The notes under the pieces are model-generated. The model was not told the DNA's origin and did no database searches. It saw only the letters and a list, made by a program, of their open reading frames with translations. This document shows, in pieces, positions 50,540-59,001 of a stretch of DNA of 64,000 nt (its first letter is position 1; each line of letters starts with the position of its first letter). The DNA comes from DATBLE01 sp963719325 (GTDB lineage: Bacteria; Actinomycetota; Thermoleophilia; Gaiellales; Gaiellaceae): assembly GCA_963719325.1 (NCBI GenBank), contig CAVRBW010000005.1, positions 62,001 through 126,000 of the forward strand, in the 5' to 3' direction. The translations under genes and the position numbers were made by a program.

Positions 50540-52819
50540 GTGGCCGCTTCCGGGCTGAGGCTGATCGGCCGCGAGCGCGAGCTCGACCGTCTCTCTCGTC
50601 TGCTCTCGGCTGCAGAGACGCGGCTCGTGACGGTCACCGGGCCGCCAGGGGTAGGCAAGACGCGTGTCGCGCATGCCGTTGCGGCTGCCAACTCGGCCGC
50701 CTTTCGCGACGGAGTGTTCACGGTCGACCTGAGCCGGCTCGAGGATCCGGGCTTGGTCTTCGCTGCCGTCGCCGCCGCCAGCGAGGGTGGCCTGCGGCCG
50801 GGCCCGTCTGCCCGAGACGCGGTCGAGGCCGCGCTGCACGAGAGACGTGCACTGCTGATGCTGGATAATTTCGAGCACGTGGAGTCGGCGGCCGCCGAGG
50901 TCGCCTGGCTGCTCGATGCGTGCCCGCATCTCACTGTGCTGGTCACCAGCAGGCATGTGCTCGGTCTCGCGGCCGAGCAGATGTTTCCGCTTGCGCCGCT
51001 TCGGACCCCTGATCCGGAAGAGCGCAAGCCCGATCGGCTCGTCCAGGCCCCGGCGGTGCAGCTTTTCATCGTGCGGGCTCGGTCGCGCGACCCGCGTTTC
51101 CAGCTCACACCCGACGTCCTCGCGTCGGTCGCCGAGATCTGCCGACGCCTTGACGGCCTGCCGCTCGCGATCGAGCTCGCGGCGGCGCGCGTAGGGACGT
51201 TGCCTCCCCCCGCGCTCCTTGCCCGCTGGGAAGAGGCGTTCGGGCTCGATACGGAGGGCGTGCGCGACTTGCCGCCGCGTCAGCGTACGCTGCGGCGAGC
51301 GTTCGACTGGAGCTACGAGCTGCTCGATCCCAGCGAGCAGGCGCTTCTGCGCCGCCTCGCTTGCTTTCCCGGCGGCTTCGATCTCGACGCGGTCGCTGCC
51401 GCCTGCGCGGGCGACGGGGCAGTGCTGGGACGGCTCGAGGTGGAACCGATCGCCACGCTGGCCGGGCTCGTCGACCGCAGCCTGGTCCAGCGCGAGCCGG
51501 ATCGCGCGCTCGAGCCGCGCTTCTTCATCCTGAGGACGGTCCGCGAGTACTTGCTCGAGCGCCTGCCCGGAGGCGAGCGGGAGTCGGCGGACTGGCTCGT
51601 CGCGGAGACGTTTGCCGCTCTCGCTCGGGACGCCGGCCAGGTCCTCGGCGCGGGCCGGTCTCGCGAGACGCTCGACCGGCTGGACGGCGAGCTGAACAAT
51701 CTGCGCGCGGCCCTCGACCTCTTCGTGCACCGGGAGCCGGAGCGTGCGATCGCTCTCGCCACCGACCTCTTCGGTCTCTGGCAGGGCCGCCACGTCCGCG
51801 AGGGCCGTGAATGGCTCGAGCGGGCGCTCCGTGCGGGCGGTGACGAACTGGGGCAGAGCGTCCGTGCCCGAGGGCTCCTGACTGCTGCGCTCCTCGCCTA
51901 CTACCAGGGCGACCACTCCAGCCACCGGCGCATGGCCGACGAGGCAGCTGCAGCGGCGCGGTCGGAGAGCGAGCCGCTGACGCTGGCGAATGCGTTGTAC
52001 GTCGAGGCGATGGCGCTCGCCACCGCCGGCGATTCGGAGGCGGCGGCTCGCTATCGAGAGAGCCTCGCTCTCTACATGCGCCTCGGGGAGAACGGCGGCA
52101 CGGCAAGCGCCTGCAACGACCTCGGCGAGCTCGCCCGCGCCGCAGGCGAGCCGGAGCGGGCGGAGCCACTGTACGACCGCGCGCTCGCCCTCTGGCGAGG
52201 GTTGCACGATTCGACCGGGGTCGCTCGAGCCGCGCACAACCTCGCGCAGCTCGCCCGCCAACAGGGCGACTACGAGCGGGCGAGAGCGCTGCTTCGCGAG
52301 TCGGTCGCGGCAAGCACCGGCCTCGGAGACCGTCACCAGCGGGCGATCGCGCTCGCCTGCCTCGTCGCGACGTCGGCTGAGGACGCGCCGAGCGCAGCAG
52401 CCGCCACCCTGTGCGGCCTCGCGGACGCCGAACTGGCGGCGGCCGGGGTCGCCCTTGACCCCCTCGACGCTCGGCCGTTCCGGCACGCGCAGGAGAGGCT
52501 GAGCAGCAAGCTTGGCGCTGGGCGAGCCGAAGCCGCACTCGAGCGTGGCCGGGAGCTTGATCCGGTCGAGGCCGGGCGCCTGATCGAGCGGATGCTCGTC
52601 GAGCCGGAGTCCGGGCCGGAGGCGGCGGACGTGCTCAGCAAGCGCGAGCGCGAGGTCGTCCGGCTCGTTGCGGCAGGGCTCACGAACGCCGAGATCGCTG
52701 CCCAACTCGTTCTGAGCGAGCACACGGTCCATCGCCACGTCTCGAACATCCTTGCGAAGCTGGGAACCCGCTCACGAGCGGCGGCAGCGACCACAGCGGC
52801 GCAGCGCGGCCTGCTGTAG
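50540..52819 (+). CDS. LuxR-family regulator with P-loop ATPase and TPR-like repeats
   Basis: 759 residues. An ATPase domain (GRERELDRLSRLL, Walker A TGPPGVGKTR, LMLDNFEHV, TSRHVLGL, CRRLDGLPLAIELAAAR), a winged-helix region (RTLRRAFDWSYELLDPSEQALLRRLACFPGGF), TPR-like helices (about residues 400-660), and a C-terminal LuxR HTH (LSKREREVVRLVAAGLTNAEIAAQLVLSEHTV). This is the STAND-type, SARP/LuxR-related regulator design found in many Actinobacteria; the signal is unknown. GTG 50540 is supported by the promoter spacing and by the domain starting soon after. Confidence 0.87.
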   Translation: MAASGLRLIGRERELDRLSRLLSAAETRLVTVTGPPGVGKTRVAHAVAAANSAAFRDGVFTVDLSRLEDPGLVFAAVAAASEGGLRPGPSARDAVEAALHERRALLMLDNFEHVESAAAEVAWLLDACPHLTVLVTSRHVLGLAAEQMFPLAPLRTPDPEERKPDRLVQAPAVQLFIVRARSRDPRFQLTPDVLASVAEICRRLDGLPLAIELAAARVGTLPPPALLARWEEAFGLDTEGVRDLPPRQRTLRRAFDWSYELLDPSEQALLRRLACFPGGFDLDAVAAACAGDGAVLGRLEVEPIATLAGLVDRSLVQREPDRALEPRFFILRTVREYLLERLPGGERESADWLVAETFAALARDAGQVLGAGRSRETLDRLDGELNNLRAALDLFVHREPERAIALATDLFGLWQGRHVREGREWLERALRAGGDELGQSVRARGLLTAALLAYYQGDHSSHRRMADEAAAAARSESEPLTLANALYVEAMALATAGDSEAAARYRESLALYMRLGENGGTASACNDLGELARAAGEPERAEPLYDRALALWRGLHDSTGVARAAHNLAQLARQQGDYERARALLRESVAASTGLGDRHQRAIALACLVATSAEDAPSAAAATLCGLADAELAAAGVALDPLDARPFRHAQERLSSKLGAGRAEAALERGRELDPVEAGRLIERMLVEPESGPEAADVLSKREREVVRLVAAGLTNAEIAAQLVLSEHTVHRHVSNILAKLGTRSRAAAATTAAQRGLL

Positions 52820-52957
52820 CCCCGCAACCAGGGTGGCCCGATTGGGCCAAATCCGGGCACGGGGCGCACGATGGCCCGTCCCGCCGATGCGGCCGGTGCA
52901 GCGCCCCTGAAGAATCGCGGCCGTGGCGGGTGGACGAGACGACGAAGGGAGAACCGA

Positions 52958-54352
52958 ATGACGCCGTCGATGCAATCGGTCGAGCCCCTGCGCGCAGCGC
53001 TGCGGGGCACGGTGATCGACCCGGCAAGTCTGGACTACGACGCGTCGCGGCGACTTCACAACGCGATGATCGACAAGCGTCCAGCGTTGATCGTGCGCTG
53101 TCACGATGCCGCCGACGTGCGTGCCGCCCTCGCCTTCGGGCGCAGCGAGGGGCTCGAGGTCGCCGTGCGCGGTGGAGGTCATCACGGCGCCGGCCTCGGC
53201 AGCGTCGACGGGGGAATCGTGATCGACCTGTCGTCGATGAACGGCGTCCGGGTCGACCCCGCGGCGCGAACGGCGACGGTGGACGGCGGTGCCCTGCTCG
53301 GCGCTCTCGACCACGCGACCGGGGGCTTCGGCCTCGCCGTACCGGCCGGGATCCTTTCGACCACCGGCGTCGGCGGGCTGACGCTCGGAGGTGGCCACGG
53401 GTACCTCACGCGGAAGTACGGCCTGACGATCGACAACCTTCTCTCCGCCGACGTCGTGCTCGCGGACGGGAGCTTCGTCACGGCGAGCGAAGACGATCAC
53501 GAGGACCTCTTCTGGGCGCTTCGTGGGGGCGGTGGCAACTTCGGCGTCGTCACCTCCTTCAGGTTCCGCCTCCATCCGGTGTCGAGCGTCGTGGGCGGCC
53601 CCACCCTCTGGCCCCTGGAGGTCGCACCGGAGGTGCTGCGCTGGTACCGCGAGTTTCTGCCCGCTGCGCCGGAGGACGTGTACGGCTTCTTCGCCTTCCT
53701 GACCGTGCCGCCCGCCCCGCCGTTCCCCGAGGAGCTCCATCTCCGGAAGATGTGCGGCGTCGTCTGGTGCTGCACGGGCGCGAGCGAGGAGGCCGAGCGC
53801 CTGTTGCTCGCCGCCGTCCGTGAGCCCGCGTCGCCGGCCCTGCACGGCGTCCAGGAGCTGCCCTATCCGATGCTGCAGGGGGCCTTCGACGAGCTCTACC
53901 CATCGGGACAGCAGTGGTACTGGAAAGGCGACTTCGTCTCGGAGATCTCCGACGAGGCGATCGCGGGCCACTTGCAGTTCGCCGAGACGATGCCGACCTG
54001 GCAGTCGGGGATGCACCTGTACCCGATCGACGGCGCAGCCCATCGGGTCGGCACCGCCGAGACCGCCTTCAGCTTTCGCGACGCCACCTGGTCGATGGTG
54101 ATGGCAGGCATCGACCCCGACCCCGCCAGGGCCGAGGAGCTCCGCGACTGGGCGACCGCCTACTGGCAGGCCCTGCACCCGCACACGATGGGCGGCGCCT
54201 ACGTCAACTTCATGATGGACGAAGGGCAGGAGCGTGTCCGCGCGACCTACCGCGAAAACTACGACCGGCTCGCCCGGATCAAGCGGCGCTACGACCCTGA
54301 CAACGTCTTCCACGTCAACCAGAACATCGACCCCGACTCCGATGGCGGCTGA
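52958..54352 (+). CDS. FAD-binding oxidoreductase, berberine-bridge (BBE) type
   Basis: 464 residues. FAD-binding PP-loop region with EVAVRGGGHHGAG, where the His is the expected 8-alpha FAD attachment, IVIDLSSMNGV and TTGVGGLTLGGGHGYLTRKYG; a substrate domain; and the C-terminal BBE motif YRENYDRLARIKRRYDPDNVF. The Cys that gives a second FAD bond in some members is absent (Ser-Thr-Thr there). Such enzymes oxidise sugars, alkaloids or other alcohols. No signal peptide. GGGAG lies before ATG 52958. The next gene overlaps by 11 bases. Confidence 0.87.
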   Translation: MTPSMQSVEPLRAALRGTVIDPASLDYDASRRLHNAMIDKRPALIVRCHDAADVRAALAFGRSEGLEVAVRGGGHHGAGLGSVDGGIVIDLSSMNGVRVDPAARTATVDGGALLGALDHATGGFGLAVPAGILSTTGVGGLTLGGGHGYLTRKYGLTIDNLLSADVVLADGSFVTASEDDHEDLFWALRGGGGNFGVVTSFRFRLHPVSSVVGGPTLWPLEVAPEVLRWYREFLPAAPEDVYGFFAFLTVPPAPPFPEELHLRKMCGVVWCCTGASEEAERLLLAAVREPASPALHGVQELPYPMLQGAFDELYPSGQQWYWKGDFVSEISDEAIAGHLQFAETMPTWQSGMHLYPIDGAAHRVGTAETAFSFRDATWSMVMAGIDPDPARAEELRDWATAYWQALHPHTMGGAYVNFMMDEGQERVRATYRENYDRLARIKRRYDPDNVFHVNQNIDPDSDGG

Positions 54353-55865
54353 GACGCGCGGAGATCGCCGTTCCGTCCACCGCCGGGCGGTGGCCCTCCT
54401 TTCGTCGACCGCAGCCGCGCTCGCGCTGGCGGCGCCAGCGGCCGGGGATTGGAACCAGTACCGCGGCGACGCCGCGAGGAGCGGGAGCGCAGTGTGGCCC
54501 GCTGCGACCCCGCCCGCAGGCGTGGTCGAGTGGCGGAAGGAGCTGGGAGCCGGGGCGATGGTGGACGCCTCCCCAGTCGTCAACCCGAACACGGGCGTGA
54601 TCTACCTGGGCACGACCGGCGAGAGCGCGCTGAAGCCCGGCGCACGGCTGTTCGCCTTCTACCCGAACGGGTCGCTCCGGTGGGCGGTACCGCTGGACGG
54701 CTACCAGGTGCGCGCCGCGCCAGCGGTGCGCCGCGACGGCTTCCCGGTGGTCGTGGGCGAGCAGGCGCGACCTGTCAGCAGCCACCGTAGTGGCCTCCAC
54801 TGGTGGAAGCTGTCGGAGCGCATATTCCTCGTCGACCAGTTCACGGGGGCGGTGCGGGCGGTCCGCTCGGAACCGGAAGGCTGCTACTGGATCACGTTCA
54901 GCGACTGTCCGGGACGGCAATTGTACGGGATGGCTCCCGTCGTCGACGAGTCACGCAACGAGACGTACGTGCGCGCTCCAGACGGGCTCTGGCGCCTCGA
55001 CTCGTCACTCGACTTCCTCGATGACCTGAAGGCGGCCGCGGGAGTCAAGGGCGAAGGGCTGGGCTGGGATGACATCGGGAAGCTGCTCTGCCCGTTCTGC
55101 GTCGGCTTCCATCCTTCGGGGTCGGCACCAGAGCCACCGCTGACCGAGACCCCGCGCTTCCCGCGACTCCCCTCGCCTGCCTACTCGGCGGCCTGCGACG
55201 ACGTCGTCTGGAGCCTACCGCAGGCCGCTCGCGCGCGCGGCGCCGCCCGCGGGAGCAAGGCGTTCGGCTACCTGGAGGCGCTCACCCCGGTCGCGACGCC
55301 TGCGCTCGGCAAAGCGGGGCGCATGTACGCGCCCGTCCTGGACAAGAGCGGTCGGGTGTACCTGGCGGCCTACGACCAGTTCGCCACGACAGCCGTCTGG
55401 CGTTGGGGCCCGCTCGGAAACGGCCCTGTCTTGCCGCCCGCGCTCGGCCGCGCCCCCGGCGGGCAGGTATCGACGACCGCCTCGTGCACGCGCGTTCGCG
55501 CCGGGACGACGACGACCGTCCGCGACCAGCGACCCGAATCCGTCTACGTCGCGGCCGGGCCCACGCTCTATGCGTTCGACGACCGCGGCCGGCTGCGCTG
55601 GAGGCACGATCCCGGCGGCGTGGAGCTTGGTGAGCCCAACGTCCAGCTCGGCGAGCCTGTCGTCGCACTGCTGCAGACGGGTGACGAACTCATCCTCGTC
55701 ACCTGGACCGACCCGGACACGAAGGCGAACTCTCTCGTCGCCTACCGCAGCAACGGCCGGGTCGCCTGGCGGATGGCGCTCGACGCACCCGCGCTCGGCT
55801 CGCCCGCGATCGCGAACGGCCGCATCTACGTGGCGACGACGCGGAGTCTCTACGCGATCCATTGA
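54342..55865 (+). CDS. Secreted PQQ-like beta-propeller repeat protein
   Basis: 507 residues with a signal peptide (AVALLSSTAAALALAAPAAG). Repeats of the outer-membrane-assembly/PQQ kind are visible: WNQYRGDAARSG, VYLGTTG-like IYLGTTGES, LFAFYPNGSLRWAVPL, LYAFDDRGRLRWRHDP, LVAYRSNGRVAWRMAL and IYVATTRSLYAI. No PQQ-ligand set is clear, so it is likely a structural or binding propeller. Overlap with the BBE gene suggests joint expression. Confidence 0.82.
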   Translation: MAAETRGDRRSVHRRAVALLSSTAAALALAAPAAGDWNQYRGDAARSGSAVWPAATPPAGVVEWRKELGAGAMVDASPVVNPNTGVIYLGTTGESALKPGARLFAFYPNGSLRWAVPLDGYQVRAAPAVRRDGFPVVVGEQARPVSSHRSGLHWWKLSERIFLVDQFTGAVRAVRSEPEGCYWITFSDCPGRQLYGMAPVVDESRNETYVRAPDGLWRLDSSLDFLDDLKAAAGVKGEGLGWDDIGKLLCPFCVGFHPSGSAPEPPLTETPRFPRLPSPAYSAACDDVVWSLPQAARARGAARGSKAFGYLEALTPVATPALGKAGRMYAPVLDKSGRVYLAAYDQFATTAVWRWGPLGNGPVLPPALGRAPGGQVSTTASCTRVRAGTTTTVRDQRPESVYVAAGPTLYAFDDRGRLRWRHDPGGVELGEPNVQLGEPVVALLQTGDELILVTWTDPDTKANSLVAYRSNGRVAWRMALDAPALGSPAIANGRIYVATTRSLYAIH

Positions 55866-55884
55866 CGCGGAAGGAGGTTTGTCC

Positions 55885-56283
55885 ATGAACCAGCGAGCAC
55901 GTGGTGGAGGCGACCGAATCTCGATCGTCACGCCAGAGGGTCTCACGGAGGCATCCGGCTACGACGGGATCGCCCGCGAGGTCGCGTTCGAGACCAAGCG
56001 CGCAATTCTCACCCGCGTTCGCGCAGAGCCGGGAGCGAGCACCGACTGGCACCACCACGGTGACCGCGAGGTGCACGGCCATCTGCTCCGCGGGCGGATC
56101 CGGTTCGAGTTCGGGCCCGGAGGCACCGAGAGCGCGGAGGTCCCGGAAGGCGGTTTCTTCTACGTACCGGCTGGCTTCGTCCACCGCGACGTGAACCCGT
56201 TCGACGAACCCCAGGAGATGATCATCGCCTTCGTCGGGAGTGGGCCGCTCGTGGTCGATCTCGACGGGCCTGAAATCGATTAG
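55885..56283 (+). CDS. Cupin-domain protein
   Basis: 132 residues. Metal-binding cupin motif 1 TDWHHHGDREVHGHLLRG (two His, Glu, and later His) and motif 2 FFYVPAGFVHRDVNP are complete. AAGGAGG eleven bases before ATG 55885 fixes the start. Its stop TAG shares TTAG with the stop of the XRE gene on the other strand, and the XRE protein may act on it. Reaction unknown: dioxygenase, isomerase or binding protein are all possible. Confidence 0.85.
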   Translation: MNQRARGGGDRISIVTPEGLTEASGYDGIAREVAFETKRAILTRVRAEPGASTDWHHHGDREVHGHLLRGRIRFEFGPGGTESAEVPEGGFFYVPAGFVHRDVNPFDEPQEMIIAFVGSGPLVVDLDGPEID

Positions 56284-56648
56284 CACGAAACGTGCGCGCC
56301 AGTCCACAGCTCGCGCCCTTCTCCGGCGCGTTCAATGCTGTAGGTCTGCGCCGGCTCCTCGCTGTAGGTCTGCGCCGGCTCCTCGCCGAGGAGCGCGCCC
56401 AACGTCAATCCGAACGCTTCTGCGAGCCGCAGGAGCGTGCCGATGCTCGGGTTCGCCTGCGCCTGCTCGATTTGGATGTTGAGGCGGCGGCTGACGCCAC
56501 TCTGGAGGGCGAACTCGTCGAGCATCCAGCTCGGCTCGGCTCGGGCGCGCCGAACTGTGTGCGCGAGCGGCCGCGCTACTCGCCTCTGCAGCTCGGAGCC
56601 TCCGGCGGCCTGGCTCATCGATGCCCCGGCCATCACGCGATCGTCCAT
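56280..56648 (-). CDS. XRE-family helix-turn-helix regulator with duplicated C-terminal octapeptide
   Basis: 122 residues from ATG 56648 (ATG 56618 also possible). HTH region: VRRARAEPSWMLDEFALQSGVSRRLNIQIEQAQANPSIGTLLRLAEAFG. Near the end EEPAQTYS is present twice in a row, from an exact 24-base tandem repeat (56338-56385). Related regulators often carry a cupin domain; here the convergent neighbour is a cupin gene, so a regulatory pair is possible. Confidence 0.72.
   Translation of the reverse strand: MDDRVMAGASMSQAAGGSELQRRVARPLAHTVRRARAEPSWMLDEFALQSGVSRRLNIQIEQAQANPSIGTLLRLAEAFGLTLGALLGEEPAQTYSEEPAQTYSIERAGEGRELWTGAHVSC
56338..56385 (-). repeat. Exact 24-bp tandem duplication inside XRE gene
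   Basis: The 24-base unit beginning CTGTAGGTCTGCGCCGGC (plus strand) is present twice without a break and in frame, adding eight residues. Perfect identity implies recent duplication or polymerase slippage. Confidence 0.9.
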
Positions 56649-56781
56649 AACCGAAGCGGCTCGGAGCCTGAATCGTTGTGTGAACAGCTCCTCGAGCGAG
56701 AGGGCGCTTCGGCGGCCGGCGGGGAAAGGTGCTCCCAAGATCCCTCAAGTGAGGGACGTGGCGCGCCGATAGTTCACGCAA

Positions 56782-57615
56782 ATGGAAGGAGCACGCGTTC
56801 CCGAGACCTGCTGCCCGCGACCGCTCGTCCGGCTGCTACTCGTGCTCGCGGCGGCAACGGTCGTTGTCGCCTGGGCGAGCGAACGAGCTGCGGCGAACGA
56901 GCGCTACCGAGTGCTCCCCGGAGATACGTTGACCGCGATCGCCGCCCGCCACCACACGAGCGTCGCGACCCTTGCGCATCTCAACAAGCTCGACCCGGAG
57001 CGAGTCCTTCCGGCGGGGGTCACGCTCCGACTCCCCCAGCCGCGTCCGCGCGAGCAGCTGATGGCCTATGTCGTTCGCAGCGGCGACACGCTCAGCCAAA
57101 TCGCCGTCGCTCACGGCCTCAGCGTCACGCAAATCGCGCATCTGAACCGCATCGACCCTGACGGTCTGCTCCTCGAAGGACGACGGCTGATGCTGCCGGC
57201 CGGCCCGACTAAGCAAACCATTCGCGCCTCCATCCGGCGCTGGGCCGACCATTATCGGATCCCACGCTCACTCGCGCTGGCACTCGCCTGGCAAGAGTCC
57301 GGCCACCGGGCGCGCGTCGTCTCCGCAGCGGGAGCGATCGGAGTCATGCAGGTCATGCCCGTGACCTGGACGTACGTCGAGACGGTTCTCATCGGCCGAA
57401 CCACCCCTCACACACCAGACGGAAACGTCCGGGTCGGTCTCGCCTACCTCCGTCACCTCTTGAACACGTTCGGCAACACGCAACGCGCCCTCGCTGCCTA
57501 CCTCCAGGGCGAATACTCCGTCCGGACGGAAGGCATCTACCGCCCCACTCGGCGCTACATCGCCAACATCCTCGCCATCGCGGGCCGGCTGCGCGACGGC
57601 GCAGCATCAAGCTGA
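56782..57615 (+). CDS. LysM-transglycosylase (SLT domain) secreted protein
   Basis: 277 residues. After an N-terminal hydrophobic signal or anchor (LVRLLLVLAAATVVVAWA) come two LysM repeats (YRVLPGDTLTAIAARH... and YVVRSGDTLSQIAVAHG...), then a lytic transglycosylase domain with the catalytic Glu in ALAWQESG and the motif AAGAIGVMQVMP. It would bind and cleave peptidoglycan during growth or spore/cell separation. GATAGT ends nine bases before ATG 56782, giving a leaderless-type start. Confidence 0.87.
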   Translation: MEGARVPETCCPRPLVRLLLVLAAATVVVAWASERAAANERYRVLPGDTLTAIAARHHTSVATLAHLNKLDPERVLPAGVTLRLPQPRPREQLMAYVVRSGDTLSQIAVAHGLSVTQIAHLNRIDPDGLLLEGRRLMLPAGPTKQTIRASIRRWADHYRIPRSLALALAWQESGHRARVVSAAGAIGVMQVMPVTWTYVETVLIGRTTPHTPDGNVRVGLAYLRHLLNTFGNTQRALAAYLQGEYSVRTEGIYRPTRRYIANILAIAGRLRDGAASS

Positions 57616-57636
57616 GTCGCGGCCGCCCTGCGGATC

Positions 57637-58815
57637 CTACGGATGGTTGTCCCGTGGATCCCAGAGCGGGATCGGCGCCGTCTTCTCGTACGCCATCCCG
57701 TGCGGATAGCTGATCAGCTCGATGTCCGTGCCGAACGGCGTCTGGAAGTAGTTGATCGTCTGCCCGGCCGCAGGCCCGGCTGTGACGGCGAACGGACCGA
57801 ACCGCTTCTGCGCGCCCCTCGCCTGCAGGTACTCGACCGCCTTGTCGATGTGGCGGACGTAGAAGGCGACGTGATGGCCGCCCCAGTCGGAGTTCTTCCG
57901 GAACGTCTGGTCCTGGTCGGGCGCCTCGTACTCGAACAGCTCGATGCCGGGACCGTCACCGGCGCGAATCACCCTGATCTGTTCGACGACGGCGCGCGGG
58001 TCGACGTCCACGAGTTGCTGCATGAAGTCGCCGGTGGGATCGCCGAACGGCCCGAACGTCAACGGATTGATCCCGCCGAGAACGTCCTCGAACCAAGCAG
58101 CCGCCGCGGCGACGTCCGGAACCGTGATCCCGACATGGTCGATGCCGAGCAGCCCCGGCACCGTCGTCACCTCGGACTCGAGCCCGTTCCGTTTCGGTGA
58201 CCAGAGTGGCTTCACGCTCGGCACCTCGTACGCCATCCCGTTCGGATAGCTGATCAGCTCGACGTAGGTCCCGAACGGAGTCTTGAAGTAGTTGATCGTC
58301 TGACCCGCGGCCGGCCCGGCCGTCAGCGGGAACGGCTCGAGGAACTTCTCGACGCCTTTCGCCTGCATGTACGCGACGGCCTCGTCGATGTCGGTGACGT
58401 AGAAGGCGATGTGGTGACCCGACCAGTCGGAGTTGCGCGGATGCGTTTGGCGCTGGTTCGGGGCCTCGTACTGGAACAGCTCGATGTTCGCGCTGTGGCC
58501 GATTCGAAGACGTGATAATCGATCACCGGCGCGGATCCAGCCGAGCAGATCATGTATCAGCGTGTCTTGCGGGTCGCTGATCGGACCGAACGACAACGGG
58601 GCGGTCGCGCCCATCACTCCTGGAAAGTGACCCCCTCGCCGATCGGGAAAGGTGAGGCCAACGTGATCGGTGCCCACGAGGCCGAGCTTGCCCTTGCCCG
58701 TCACCCCGGCCCGCGCATGACGCGGGACGAGAAGGGGAAGGGCGGTCGCGCCCGCGACGACCGTCGCGCTCTTCTTCAAGAAGTCTCTGCGATCACCACG
58801 AAAATCGGTGCCCAC
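57637..58815 (-). CDS. Tat-exported protein with two VOC (glyoxalase-fold) modules
   Basis: 392 residues. A twin-arginine signal (RRDFLKKSATVVAGATALPLL) directs export of a folded protein. Two similar halves follow, each with a VOC start (LVGTDHVGLTFPD; LLGIDHVGITVPD), IELFQYEAPNQ or IELFEYEAPDQ, DWSGHHIAFYV or DWGGHHVAFYV, and TPFGTYVELISYP or TPFGTDIELISYP, with His/Glu positions that could hold metal. GTG 58815 with GGAG upstream is chosen to fit the Tat signal; longer frames add unlikely residues. Possibly an extradiol-dioxygenase or lyase-like enzyme. Confidence 0.82.
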   Translation of the reverse strand: MGTDFRGDRRDFLKKSATVVAGATALPLLVPRHARAGVTGKGKLGLVGTDHVGLTFPDRRGGHFPGVMGATAPLSFGPISDPQDTLIHDLLGWIRAGDRLSRLRIGHSANIELFQYEAPNQRQTHPRNSDWSGHHIAFYVTDIDEAVAYMQAKGVEKFLEPFPLTAGPAAGQTINYFKTPFGTYVELISYPNGMAYEVPSVKPLWSPKRNGLESEVTTVPGLLGIDHVGITVPDVAAAAAWFEDVLGGINPLTFGPFGDPTGDFMQQLVDVDPRAVVEQIRVIRAGDGPGIELFEYEAPDQDQTFRKNSDWGGHHVAFYVRHIDKAVEYLQARGAQKRFGPFAVTAGPAAGQTINYFQTPFGTDIELISYPHGMAYEKTAPIPLWDPRDNHP

Positions 58816-59001
58816 GCGTCTCTCCTCTCTTCCACCGGTCCCGGATGCCGAGCGGAGCCTCTCACGCCCGCTCCCGGTTTCGATCAGTCGGTCCACCAGG
58901 CAGACCAGCGGCTCAGTCCCGAGAAAGGTCAAGATTTGACAGAAGGGCACGGGCGGCTCGATCTGAGCGAGCTTCGTGAGGTCGAGCGCGGGTTAGCGGC
59001 G

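Noticed and set aside
50411..52738. Minus-strand open frame of 775 residues opposite the LuxR-type regulator
   Set aside because: Antisense shadow without motifs; the plus strand encodes ATPase and HTH domains.
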